Positions 25,083 through 35,776 of a DNA stretch of 64,000 nt are shown here, in pieces. Within the stretch, counting starts at the first letter, position 1, and each line of letters starts with the position of its first letter. The notes under the pieces were generated by a model that ran no database searches, was not told the origin of the DNA, and saw only the letters and a list, made by a program, of their open reading frames with translations. Position numbers and translations under genes: made by a program. Origin of the DNA: an uncultured Lachnospiraceae bacterium (GTDB lineage Bacteria; Bacillota; Clostridia; Lachnospirales; Lachnospiraceae); NCBI GenBank assembly GCA_947631685.1, contig CANRMI010000001.1, forward strand, positions 310,001 through 374,000. Reading direction: 5' to 3'.

Positions 25083-28000
25083 ATGGGTTCGATGATGAGA
25101 AAAAGCACGTTTCGGGAAATCAAACAGAGCTTCGGCAGATATTTTGCCATTCTGGCGATCATTGCGCTGGGAGTGGGCTTTTTCGCAGGCTTGAAGGTTA
25201 CGAAGCCGGTGATGTTAAATTCCGCCAACGCCTATCTGACAGAAAAGCAGTTCTATGATTACAGGCTGCTCTCCACGCTTGGATTTGAGGAAGAGGACGT
25301 GGAAGCCCTTGCGGCCAGGGAGGGCGTGCGCGCTGTGGAAGGCGCTGTTTCTCTGGATATTCTATTTGAGGATGCGGCGGGAAATGAGGGAGTCATCAAG
25401 GCCCATTCCCTGCCTGAAAATATCAACGGGCTCAGGCTGCTTTGCGGCAGGATGCCCCAGGAGGCTGACGAATGTGTGGTGGATTCCCTGCTTTATGATG
25501 AAAGCGCCATAGGCAGCCGGGTGATACTCTCCGTAAACAATAGCAAAGAGGATCTGGAGCAGTTTACATACAAAGAATACGAGATCACAGGTATCGTGGA
25601 ATCCTCTTACTATATCCAGTTCGAGAGAGGAAACACTTCTCTGGGAAACGGTATGATAGACGGATTTATGTATCTGCCGAAAGAGGGGTTCCAGACAGAA
25701 TACTATACGGAGATCTTTGTGAAATTCGATGAGGACTATCCTCTGTATTCTGATGCGTATAAGGATTTTCTGGAAGAAAAGGAGCCTCTCTGGGAAGCGT
25801 ACTGCGAGGAGCAGGGAGAGCGCCGTTATCAGGATATTCTCGCCCAGGCAAACGAGGAACTGGATGACGCGAAAAGGGAATTGGAAGAGCAAAAGGCCGA
25901 TGCCCAAAAGGAACTGGCGGATGCCAAAAAGGAACTGGACGATGCACAGGCTCAAATAGAAGAGGGAGAAGAGAGCTTGGAGGAGGCCAGGCGGGAACTG
26001 GCGGACGCGAAGCGGACTCTGACACAGAAGGAGCAGGAACTGGCGGATGCCGAGGCTGTGCTGGCGCAGAATGAGGCAGACCTGGCGGAAGCGGAGGCCG
26101 CTATCACGGAAAATGAGGCGCTTTTGGCAGAAAAGCGTAAGGAATATGAGAGCGGTATGGCCTCTTATGAGTCCGGCAGCGCCCAGGTGTCCAATACCAT
26201 CAGTACCCTGGAGAACGCCATGTCCCAGATTCGGCAGGGAGAAGCGGAAATAGCGGACAACGAGGGAACTATCGCGGCGTCAAAAGCGGCCTTGGAAGCG
26301 CTGCTGGCGGATCCTGGGCTCGATTCGACTTTGAAGGATCAATATCAGGCACAACTAGCTGGGCTGGAGCAGACGGAACTTCTGCTCCAGGATAAGAAGG
26401 AGGAGCTGTACGCGAAAAAGGAACAGGTCCAGAGCGGCCTTTCCCAGGCTTACGGGGCCCGCTCCCAGTTAAACGGCGCGGCTTCACAGCTGGCAGAAGC
26501 CAGGATTCAGTTAGAGGCCGGAGAAGCGGAACTGGCCCAGGCCAGGGCGGAACTGGAGACGGGAAGGACACAGCTGGCAGAAGCTAAGTCTCAGCTGGAA
26601 GAGGGGAAAATACAGCTGGCAGACGGCAGGGAGGAACTGGCGGAAGCCGGAAAAACCCTGGAAGAAAAGGAAGAGGAGCTGGAAGAAGCCCGGACGGAAT
26701 GGACGGACGGAATGCAGGAATATGAAGACGCCTGCAGGGAATATGAGGAGGAGACCGGAAAAGCGGAGGCCGAGATCGCGGACGCTGAGCAGGAGATCGC
26801 GGATATTCAGAAACCGGAGACCTATGTGCTGGGCAGAAATACCAATATCGGCTATGTGTGTCTGGAGAGTGACTCCAACATTGTAGCCGGCGTGGCCAAT
26901 GTGTTTCCCATTTTCTTCTTTTTGGTCGCGGCTCTGGTCTGTGTTACCACCATGAACCGCATGGTGGAGGAGCAGCGTACCCAGATCGGGGTACTGAAAG
27001 CGCTGGGGTATGGAGAGGGAGCCATTATGGGAAAATATCTCTTTTATTCCGGCAGTGCGGCGCTCATAGGCTGCGTGGGAGGCTTTTTCCTCGGAACATG
27101 GCTGTTTCCCAAGGTGATCTGGATTGCCTACAGGATGATGTACAGAATGGGCGAGATGCGGTATCTTTTTGACTGGAAAATGGCGCTGATTTCCCTGGCT
27201 GCGGCCATAGCCTGTTCCATGGGCACTACCTGGCTTTCCATTCGCTACGAGCTGCGGGAGCAGGCAGCGATGCTGATGCGCCCGAAATCGCCCAAAGCCG
27301 GAAAGCGGGTGTTCTTAGAGAGAATCTCTTTTCTTTGGAAGCGCCTGAACTTTCTGCAGAAGGTTTCGGTCCGCAATATTGTCCGGTATAAGAAGCGCTT
27401 TTTCATGATGGTTGTGGGTATCAGCGGCTGTACCGCGCTTTTGGTGACCGGATTCGGCGTCAGGGACTCCGTGACCAATATCGCGGATGAGCAGTTTGAA
27501 GAGATACATCTCTACGATCTGAGTGTGGTGTTAAAGGACGGAGAAGAAGCAGCGGGCACTTCTACCGGCGCCAGTCAGACGGAAGCTCTCAGGCAGCGGG
27601 TTGCGGATGAATTTGGAGGAGAGAGCCAGCTTTCCATGGAAACCACCATGGATCTGGTGGTGGAAGACCAGATTAAATCGGTCAATATTATTGTGGCAAA
27701 GGAGCCGGAGGATATAGGGACGTTTATCAATCTGCATACGAAGGAGAAAGAGCCGATCGCCTATCCTTCTCCCGGCGAGGCCGTGATAACGGACAAGATA
27801 GCAAAAACCTACGGCCTGAAAATAGGGGACAGCATTGTCCTGCGGGATGAAAACATGCAGGAGATACAAGCTGTGGTTTCCGGCATCTGTGAAAATTATA
27901 TTTACAATTATGTATACCTCAATCCGGAATCCTACTTAGACAGCATGGGAGAACTGGTCTGCAAAAACCTTTACGTGGAACTGCCAGAGGGAACGGATCC

Positions 28001-28499
28001 CCACGGGGCGGCTGCGGCGATCATGCAGGAAGAATGCGTCACTTCCGTTGTTGTGACGGAGGATATACAGGTGCGTATTTCCAGCATGATGGGAAGCATG
28101 AACTATATTGTACTTCTGGTGATCGCCAGTGCGGCAGCGTTGGCGTTTATCGTCCTATACAATCTGAGCAATATCAATATTACGGAGCGGATACGGGAGA
28201 TCGCCACCATCAAGGTGCTGGGCTTTTTTAAGAAAGAGACGGCTTCCTATGTGTTCAGGGAAAATATCGTCCTGACGGCCATAGGCTGCGGCGTTGGCCT
28301 GATCCTGGGCAAGCTGCTGCATATCTATGTGATGCATGAGATCAACATCGATATGGTATCTTTTGATGTTCATGTAAGCCTGGCCGGGTATCTGATCAGT
28401 ATCCTGCTTACCTTTGTGTTTACCTGGGGAGTCAATCTCATCATGTCGGGCAAACTGGAGGGAATCAATATGGCGGAATCCCTGAAGTCTGTAGATTAA
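25083..28499 (+). CDS. FtsX-like ABC permease with very long extracellular coiled coil
   Basis: 1138 residues. The first membrane helix is about 18-40. An outside domain follows, of which about 255-575 is continuous heptad-rich coiled coil built from ELADAK/QLAEAK/ELEEA-type units. Three helices at about 600-625, 655-680 and 700-720 complete the first FtsX unit. A second FtsX unit has a helix at about 770-790, an extracellular domain (780-985) and three final helices (MNYIVLLVIASAAALAFIV and on). The C-terminus ends GINMAESLKSVD. The ATPase is directly upstream. Such MacB-fold permeases couple ATP use to force on outside domains; the substrate is not apparent. The start (25083, or 25092) is uncertain because no strong ribosome site is visible. 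Confidence 0.88.
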   Translation: MGSMMRKSTFREIKQSFGRYFAILAIIALGVGFFAGLKVTKPVMLNSANAYLTEKQFYDYRLLSTLGFEEEDVEALAAREGVRAVEGAVSLDILFEDAAGNEGVIKAHSLPENINGLRLLCGRMPQEADECVVDSLLYDESAIGSRVILSVNNSKEDLEQFTYKEYEITGIVESSYYIQFERGNTSLGNGMIDGFMYLPKEGFQTEYYTEIFVKFDEDYPLYSDAYKDFLEEKEPLWEAYCEEQGERRYQDILAQANEELDDAKRELEEQKADAQKELADAKKELDDAQAQIEEGEESLEEARRELADAKRTLTQKEQELADAEAVLAQNEADLAEAEAAITENEALLAEKRKEYESGMASYESGSAQVSNTISTLENAMSQIRQGEAEIADNEGTIAASKAALEALLADPGLDSTLKDQYQAQLAGLEQTELLLQDKKEELYAKKEQVQSGLSQAYGARSQLNGAASQLAEARIQLEAGEAELAQARAELETGRTQLAEAKSQLEEGKIQLADGREELAEAGKTLEEKEEELEEARTEWTDGMQEYEDACREYEEETGKAEAEIADAEQEIADIQKPETYVLGRNTNIGYVCLESDSNIVAGVANVFPIFFFLVAALVCVTTMNRMVEEQRTQIGVLKALGYGEGAIMGKYLFYSGSAALIGCVGGFFLGTWLFPKVIWIAYRMMYRMGEMRYLFDWKMALISLAAAIACSMGTTWLSIRYELREQAAMLMRPKSPKAGKRVFLERISFLWKRLNFLQKVSVRNIVRYKKRFFMMVVGISGCTALLVTGFGVRDSVTNIADEQFEEIHLYDLSVVLKDGEEAAGTSTGASQTEALRQRVADEFGGESQLSMETTMDLVVEDQIKSVNIIVAKEPEDIGTFINLHTKEKEPIAYPSPGEAVITDKIAKTYGLKIGDSIVLRDENMQEIQAVVSGICENYIYNYVYLNPESYLDSMGELVCKNLYVELPEGTDPHGAAAAIMQEECVTSVVVTEDIQVRISSMMGSMNYIVLLVIASAAALAFIVLYNLSNINITERIREIATIKVLGFFKKETASYVFRENIVLTAIGCGVGLILGKLLHIYVMHEINIDMVSFDVHVSLAGYLISILLTFVFTWGVNLIMSGKLEGINMAESLKSVD

Positions 28500-28527
28500 A
28501 GAAAATGACGGAAAGGCGGAGTTTCTT

Positions 28528-29832
28528 ATGAGAATGTATGACCTGATCGTGAAAAAAAGAAACGGAGGGTTTCTTCGTCCGGAGGAGATCCGCTATATGG
28601 TGGAGGAGTATACCCGGGGAAATATTCCGGATTACCAGATGTCCGCCATGATGATGGCAATATATTTTCGGGGTATGAACGAAGAAGAGACACTGGAACT
28701 CACGCTGGCCATGGAGCAGAGCGGGGAAATACTGGATTTAAGCGGCATCAGGGGAATCAAGGTGGATAAGCATTCCACCGGCGGCGTAGGGGACAAGACT
28801 TCCCTGGCGTTGGCCCCCATGGTCGCGTCCTGCGGCGTGCCCGTGGCGAAAATGAGCGGCAGGGGGCTTGGGCATACGGGAGGCACCATTGACAAGCTGG
28901 AAAGCTTCCCCGGGTTTACTACAGAGCTGACGCCTGATTGTTTTATGGAAAATGTCAACCGCATCGGGATCGCCATTATGGGGCAGAGCGCCAAGCTGGC
29001 GCCGGCGGACAAAAAACTCTACGCCTTACGGGATGTGACAGGAACCGTGGACAATATGTCCCTGATCGCCAGCTCCATTATGAGTAAAAAGCTGGCATCC
29101 GGTGCCGACGCCATTGTACTGGACGTAAAGACCGGCAGCGGCGCCTTTATGAAAAAGGAAGAGGACGCCTATGCTTTAGCAAGAGAAATGGTGCGTATCG
29201 GAAAGGGTGCCGGAAAGCGGATGGCAGCCGTCATCTCCGATATGGACCAGCCGCTGGGGTACGCGGTGGGAAACGCGCTGGAGGTAAAGGAAGCCATTGC
29301 CACCCTGAAAGGGGAGGGACCGGCGGATTTTATGGAACTGTGCCTCACCCTTGGAAGTCAGATGCTGCTGGCAGGCGGAAAGGCAGAAGACGAGGCCCGG
29401 GCCAAGGAGCTGCTGCAGCAGGTCCTGCGGGACGGAAGGGCCCTGAAAAAGCTGGCGGAATTTGTAGAGGCCCAGGGTGGGGATTCCGCCGCGGTGTATG
29501 ATGAAAGTCTTTTGCCTAAAGCGGATTATGAGGAGCCATGCCTGTCTGTGAAAGAGGGCTATGTCAGCCGCATAGACTGTGAAGAGGTGGGCATCTGTTC
29601 CCTGCTTTTAGGCGGAGGACGGGAAACCAAGGAGAGCGTGATCGACTTGTCTGTAGGTATCGTGCTTTTGAAGAAAAAGGGGGACTATGTAAAGCGCGGG
29701 GAGGCTTTGGCTCTGCTGTATGCCAATGACAGAGAGAAGCTGCGGAATGCCCTGACGCGCCTTTTAGGGGCCTATGAGCTCTCGGACGAAAAGCCCGGGC
29801 CAGTTCCTCTTATTAAGGGAATCCTGCGATAG
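28528..29832 (+). CDS. pdp: Pyrimidine-nucleoside phosphorylase
   Basis: 434 residues, matching B. subtilis Pdp in length and pattern. It phosphorolyses uridine, thymidine and deoxyuridine to base and (deoxy)ribose-1-phosphate. MRMYDLIVKKRNGG opens it; KVDKHSTGGVGDKTSL is the family signature and binds phosphate. KMSGRGLGHTGGTIDKLES, PADKKLYALRDVTGTVD and SSIMSKKLASGADAIVLDVK follow. The substrate range (thymidine only versus all pyrimidines) is inferred from similarity to the Bacillus type. Confidence 0.93.
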   Translation: MRMYDLIVKKRNGGFLRPEEIRYMVEEYTRGNIPDYQMSAMMMAIYFRGMNEEETLELTLAMEQSGEILDLSGIRGIKVDKHSTGGVGDKTSLALAPMVASCGVPVAKMSGRGLGHTGGTIDKLESFPGFTTELTPDCFMENVNRIGIAIMGQSAKLAPADKKLYALRDVTGTVDNMSLIASSIMSKKLASGADAIVLDVKTGSGAFMKKEEDAYALAREMVRIGKGAGKRMAAVISDMDQPLGYAVGNALEVKEAIATLKGEGPADFMELCLTLGSQMLLAGGKAEDEARAKELLQQVLRDGRALKKLAEFVEAQGGDSAAVYDESLLPKADYEEPCLSVKEGYVSRIDCEEVGICSLLLGGGRETKESVIDLSVGIVLLKKKGDYVKRGEALALLYANDREKLRNALTRLLGAYELSDEKPGPVPLIKGILR

Positions 29833-29882
29833 CATTTCCGCAAATCAGGCATGAGAACCCGCCTGCCGGAATATAGTGTACT

Positions 29883-30176
29883 ATGAAAAAGAAACAGAAA
29901 ACGGTACAGCAGAGGGAATCGAAGAAGGAATTACTGGTGGAATCGTTAAGGCTGCCCAAGGATATGGTGCTGGGGGCCTTTATGCTGTCCATGACCGGCA
30001 ACAGAGAGGCTTTTATTGAAAACTACAGGGGAATCTTAGAATATACGGATACCTGCATTCTGCTCCAGACAAAAAGCGGACAGGTGCGTTTTGAAGGAAC
30101 GGGACTTGTGATCGAATATTATACCAATGAGGACATGAAGATCGGCGGATACATTGAGAAAGTAATATTCGTATAA
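29883..30176 (+). CDS. yqfC: Sporulation protein YqfC (YabP/YqfC family)
   Basis: 97 residues. After a basic start the YabP/YqfC domain runs from about 20 to 97: SLRLPKDMVLGAFMLSMTGN, FIENYRGILEYTDTCILLQT and IEYYTNEDMKIGGYIEKVIF. In Bacillus yqfC and yqfD are made in the mother cell under sigma-E and are needed for sporulation. No good ribosome site precedes ATG 29883, and I see no convincing sigma-E promoter in 29833-29882. yqfD follows after 14 nt. Confidence 0.88.
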   Translation: MKKKQKTVQQRESKKELLVESLRLPKDMVLGAFMLSMTGNREAFIENYRGILEYTDTCILLQTKSGQVRFEGTGLVIEYYTNEDMKIGGYIEKVIFV

Positions 30177-30190
30177 GGAGCAGGCGGCGG

Positions 30191-31419
30191 GTGATCGGGT
30201 TTTTAAAATGGCTTAAGGGATATGTAAGGATCAAAATGTGGGGCTTTGCGCCGGAACGTTTTTTTAATCTTTGCAGCAATAAAAATATCCTTTTGTGGAA
30301 TATTAAAAAAGAAGGAGATATTTACTATCTCTGCATCAGTCTTGCAGGCTTTTACCGTTTAAAAGAGATCACAAGAAAAACGGGAACCAGGGCAGTCATT
30401 CTGAAAAGATGCGGGCTGCCCTTTTTAGTGCCGAAGCTTCTCTCCAGGAAGGTATTTGTGCTGGGACTTCTGGCGGCCTGCTTTTTCTGGTTCTGGTCTT
30501 CCCACTATATCTGGGAGATCAAACTGGAGGGAAATTTGAATATTACCGAGGACGTATTCCTGGAATTTCTGGAAGAGAGGGGCATACGGGTGGGAATGCC
30601 CAGCGAGGATCTGGACATAGAAGAACTGGAAAAGGAAATCCGCCGGGAATTTCAGGAGATCACATGGACTTCCGCAAAACTCTCCGGCACCAGCCTGGAA
30701 ATTTCCGTAAAGGAAAACGACGCGCTCTACGCGCCCATGCAGGAAGATATTGTTTCGGACCTCTACGCGGACAAGGATGGGCTGATCGTGTCCATGATCG
30801 TGCGTTCCGGCGTACCCCAGGTAAAGATCGGGGACAGGGTAGAGGAAGGCTGCCTGCTGGTGGACGGCAGAGTGCCGGTGTACAATGAGGATACCACCGT
30901 CCGCAAATATCAGTATATGCGTTCGGACGCGGACATTTATGTGCAGCGGGTGGAGGAGGTACACGAGGAGCTTCCCTTCTACTATCTGGAGAAGGTCTAC
31001 ACGGGCAGGGAGCAGGAGAGCCGTTACATCAAGCTTTTCGGCAGGATGTTGGAGATTGGCGGGAGCTGTGATTTTACGGTCTATGATACGGTGATAACGG
31101 AGAAGGAATTTGAACCGTTAAAGGGCCTTACGCTGCCCGTGGTGCTGGGCAATAGATGCTATAGGGAGTATCAGAATACCGAGCGTTTATATACCGTGGA
31201 AGACGCAAAAGCGATCCTGGCCGAAAAATATTCTATATTTCTTTCAGGTTTAGAGGAAAAAGGGGTACAAATTATTGAAAAAGATGTTAAAATAGAAACA
31301 GGCAGCGACAGATGGACGCTGACGGGAGAACTGCAGGTTATAGAAAAAATAGGAACGGAGGTTCCTTTTACGGAGGAAAGCGGGGCACAGCAAGAGGTGC
31401 CGTCAGAAACGGAACAGGA

Positions 31420-31423
<4 letters not shown>
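30191..31423 (+). CDS. yqfD: Sporulation protein YqfD
   Basis: 410 residues. The N-terminal 80 residues include the family block GYVRIKMWGFAPERFFNLC; one membrane helix is at about 84-105 (VFVLGLLAACFFWFW). The remaining 300 residues lie outside, with ITEDVFLEFLEERGIRVGMP, LSGTSLEISVKEND and DGLIVSMIVRSGVPQVKIGD, a pattern typical of YqfD. Required for spore formation in Bacillus; the molecular role is unclear. GTG 30191 has AAGGAG 9 nt upstream. The stop overlaps the phoH start by 4 nt. Confidence 0.93.
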
Positions 31424-32404
<981 letters not shown>

Positions 32405-32418
<14 letters not shown>

Positions 32419-33622
32419 GACGGAAAACAAAAAAAGAATATTCTTAAATCATCCCATATGCTGCGGGCTGTTGTTGCTTTTGGTGACAACGGCCGGGACA
32501 CTTTTGCTGTGCTTTTTAAAAGGCTGCAGTCCCATGGACATGCTTCGGAATGTAGTCTTAAGCGGAACGGGCTGTTTCGGGCTGCTCTTCCTTATGGCGC
32601 AGGCTGAGGAAAAAAATCTTTACGGGTTTGACAATGGAGCGCATCTGCTGCGGTTTGCGCTGCTGTATGCCCTTTGCTTTCTGCTGGCGGGAGTCTGCGC
32701 TTATCTGCCGGCGGCAGGATGGCCTTTTCTGACGGTTTTTGTACTGCTGGCCTTATTTTCCAATGCCCTGATCGGCATATGCGCCGGAGGACTTCTCCTG
32801 TGCGTCTCCGTACTTTTGTCAGGCTGCGGCATGGAAGTGTTTGTTTTGTACTTTACCTGCGGTCTGGTTGGCTGCGGGCTCTTTTACCGCTGGCAGACAC
32901 AGGAGAGGCTGATCGCGCCGGCGCTGCTTTCCGTGGCGTTCCTTTTTGTGGGGGAAACCGCCTGTGTGGTCATATATGCCAATGAGAGCCTGAAATGGGA
33001 GCTGTTCTTGGTACCTTTTGTCAATGTGCTCCTCAATATCGTGCTTTTGCTTTTGCTGCTGAAGCTGTTCTCCAATCTGGTAATTTATAAATACCGAAAC
33101 AAATACATGGAGATCAACGATCAGGAGTGCGCGCTTTTGGTGGAGCTTAAGGCATATTCCAAAGAGGAGTATTACAGAGCCGTACATACCGCTTATTTTT
33201 GCGGGCGGATCGCCGCAAAGCTGAACCTGGACGCGGAAGCTGCAAAATCCGGCGGATATTATCACCGTATCGGACTCCTGAAAGAAAAGATAAATTGGGA
33301 GAATACCCAAGAACTGATAAAACCCTATGCTTTTCCGCCGGCAGCGGAGCGGCTTTTGGAGGAATATCTGGAACCCCAAAGGGCTCTGGTAAGCAGGGAG
33401 GCGGCGGTGCTGCTGTTTTCGGACTTAGTGATCTCTTCCATACTGCGGCTTTTAAGGGAGGCACCTTCCCAAAAGATTGATTATGATGCCCTGATCGACA
33501 GGATCTTTAAAAGAGAGATGGAAAGCACCGTTCTGGAACATTGCGAAATGGCGATGGAAGAGCTGACGGATATGAAAAATACATTCCGGGAGGAAAAGCT
33601 TTACTATGACTTCTTACATTGA
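32405..33622 (+). CDS. Degenerate PgpH-like (7TMR-HD) membrane protein without the catalytic HD pair
   Basis: 405 residues where full PgpH is near 700. About seven membrane helices fill 15-235, then a cytoplasmic HD-type domain (about 250-400). PgpH hydrolyses the second messenger c-di-AMP and normally sits between phoH and ybeY, as here. But the extracellular 7TMR-HDED domain is missing, and the metal-binding pair is changed: YYHRIGLL at 285-292 replaces YHDIGK, so Asp is Arg. Later landmarks such as SREAAVLLFSDLVIS still match PgpH. It is probably not a phosphodiesterase; binding or scaffolding is possible. The start is uncertain: ATG 32405 lies inside the phoH end, and ATG 32354 and 32363 are alternatives. 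Confidence 0.82.
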
Positions 33623-34112
33623 AAACGAAACGGAGGAGCGGTTTTCTTTCGATGTACAGGAAGTGACGGATAAGGTCATGGCAGCTGTGCTGGAAAGTGA
33701 GAACTGCCCCTATGAGGCCCAGATCAATCTGGTCATAACAGACAATGCGGGGATTCGGGAAGTAAACCGGCAGTTCAGGCAGACGGACAGGGAAACGGAC
33801 GTGCTCTCTTTTCCCAATGCGGAATATCCAAGGCCCTCGGATTTTTCCGGGCTGGAGGAACAGAGCGCGGACTATTTTGATCCGGACAGCGGGGAGCTTT
33901 TGCTGGGGGACATCATGATCTCGGCAGAGAAGGTAAAGGAACAGGCGCGGCTCTACAACCATTCCGAGAAAAGGGAATTTGCTTTTCTGGTGGCGCACAG
34001 TATGCTGCACCTATGCGGTTACGATCATATGGAAAAAGAAGAAGCGGCCGTGATGGAACAAAAACAGGAGGAAATACTGAAGTCGCTGGGAATCACAAGA
34101 GAGGAAATCTAA
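33606..34112 (+). CDS. ybeY: Endoribonuclease / rRNA maturation factor YbeY
   Basis: 168 residues. A zinc-dependent RNase used in 16S rRNA 3' end maturation and ribosome quality control. The zinc site HSMLHLCGYDHM is complete, preceded by QTDRETDVLSFP and GDIMIS. ATG 33606 overlaps the end of the PgpH-like gene by 17 nt, with GGGAGG about 12 nt upstream. It belongs with phoH in function. Confidence 0.95.
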   Translation: MTSYIENETEERFSFDVQEVTDKVMAAVLESENCPYEAQINLVITDNAGIREVNRQFRQTDRETDVLSFPNAEYPRPSDFSGLEEQSADYFDPDSGELLLGDIMISAEKVKEQARLYNHSEKREFAFLVAHSMLHLCGYDHMEKEEAAVMEQKQEEILKSLGITREEI

Positions 34113-35726
34113 ATGAAGCAGATGGAAATAAAGAAAAGGCAGCTTATGATCGGGACCAGGGTAATAGGGCTGGCAGTACTCATGCTCCTTACGCGGCTGA
34201 TCGGAGACTGGGGCATGACTTACCTTGCGGCGGCCCTGGAGGTATATATGCTGCTGCAGATACTGCTTACCGCCTATATACCGGAGGGGATGAGCCGCCT
34301 GCTGCGGGCCCGCATGAATAAAGGGCAGTATAAGAACGCGGCGAAGGTCAGAAAAGCCGGATTCTGGTATTGTCTCACTGTGGGGGCTGCAGGCTGCGTG
34401 CTGCTGTTGACGATGGCGGATATATTCACAGGAAACTTTCTCAAACTGCCGGAAGCGGCTTTTGCGTTAAGGCTGCTGGCTCCCCTGTTTTTGATCGAGG
34501 CGGTGTGCGCTGTACTGGAAGGATATTTCCAGGGAATCGGAACGGCTATGCCCACGGTCATAGCGGGGATCTTAAAACAGGTATTCATCCTGTCCTTTTC
34601 CCTGCTTTTTGCCAATGCTCTTTACGGACATGGACAAAAGGTGTCAGCTTTGCTGCATACTGAGAAATTTACGTATATGTACGGAGCCGCCGGCGTGGCG
34701 CTGGGAATGGTATTCGCGGGAATACTGGCGCTAGGGTTCCTCTTTTTTATCTATATGGGGGCCGGCAGAAGAGCGGTATCCCGCAGCCAGGAGGGGATGC
34801 GGCTGACGGAGAGTACGCCGGAGGTGTTGAGGCTGCTGCTCTTTACGGTGGTACCCGAAGTGTTGCCCAGGTTTTTGCTGGGAGCAGGCATTGTAGGCAG
34901 TCTTTATCTGTACGGCAGGTTAAGCCCCGAACAGCTTCCGGCAGGAATGGCGTCCTGCGGGGCGTTCTATGCGCAATATGTGCTCCCAACAGGATTCCTG
35001 ACGGGGCTCTCTCTAATCTTATGTGTGGGAAACCGGATCAATCTGGTAAGCTCCATGAAGAAAGAGGAATATAAAAACGCGAAGAACCTGCTGACGGGCG
35101 GTATCCAGACGCTTTTTTTGTGCGGCGGATTTTTCGCGGTGATCAATCTGGTCTTGAATCCGGGCCTGCTGCGCTGCCTTTTTGGCGGACAGACCGGAGC
35201 GGATTACGGCGCGGCATGTATGCAGAGGGGATTTCTTACGGTTTTGCTGCTTCCCATGGGTATATATTTTATGCAGATCTTAAACGGCCTGGGCAAAAAG
35301 AAGCTGGTGCTGCTCAATACTCTGGGAGCCTTTGGCGCTTTTTTACTTACGGCAGTGATCTGTGATCTGGCTCAGGCGGACAGCTATGCCCCTGTTTTTG
35401 CGCTGGAGGTCATGGCTGGTGTGTTCTGCCTTTTAAACGGCTTTTTTGTGATGCGCGCCCTGCAGTATACACCGGAATGGGTGCATCTGTTTGCCATGCC
35501 TGTACTGGCGGCGGCAGTCACCGGACTGTGCCTGTTCTTGCTGAATAAGGCACTGGTTTCTCTGTTAGGAGTTTCCGGTGCGGTGCTGCTTGGAGTGGTG
35601 ATCGGCTGTTTCTGCTATATCATTCTGCTGTTTACTTTCCACTGTGTGCGCTCTAAAGAGCTCTATCTGCTGCCGGGGGGAAAGATACTGAGAAAAATAG
35701 GGGAAATCTTACATATTTTGTCTTAA
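34113..35726 (+). CDS. MOP-superfamily flippase-like protein (SpoVB/Wzx type)
   Basis: 537 residues with about 14 membrane helices. Segments such as GAAGVALGMVFAGILALGF and LFLIEAVCAVLEGYFQGIGT with TAMPTVIAGILKQVF resemble SpoVB/MurJ-like lipid-linked sugar flippases. It starts directly after the ybeY stop with GAGGAA upstream. Its place among yqfCD and a BofC-like gene fits a SpoVB-type role in spore cortex precursor export, but this is inferred. The class (Wzx, MurJ, SpoVB) needs an alignment. Confidence 0.72.
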   Translation: MKQMEIKKRQLMIGTRVIGLAVLMLLTRLIGDWGMTYLAAALEVYMLLQILLTAYIPEGMSRLLRARMNKGQYKNAAKVRKAGFWYCLTVGAAGCVLLLTMADIFTGNFLKLPEAAFALRLLAPLFLIEAVCAVLEGYFQGIGTAMPTVIAGILKQVFILSFSLLFANALYGHGQKVSALLHTEKFTYMYGAAGVALGMVFAGILALGFLFFIYMGAGRRAVSRSQEGMRLTESTPEVLRLLLFTVVPEVLPRFLLGAGIVGSLYLYGRLSPEQLPAGMASCGAFYAQYVLPTGFLTGLSLILCVGNRINLVSSMKKEEYKNAKNLLTGGIQTLFLCGGFFAVINLVLNPGLLRCLFGGQTGADYGAACMQRGFLTVLLLPMGIYFMQILNGLGKKKLVLLNTLGAFGAFLLTAVICDLAQADSYAPVFALEVMAGVFCLLNGFFVMRALQYTPEWVHLFAMPVLAAAVTGLCLFLLNKALVSLLGVSGAVLLGVVIGCFCYIILLFTFHCVRSKELYLLPGGKILRKIGEILHILS

Positions 35727-35776
35727 CTGAATAAATTTGAAAGATAGGCTGATACTGATAACAAAGGAGTCTGATT

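Noticed and set aside
29833-29882. Possible hairpin and sigma-E promoter before yqfC
   Set aside because: The only stem is 5 bp (CAGGC/GCCTG) and no -35/-10 pair with proper spacing was found.
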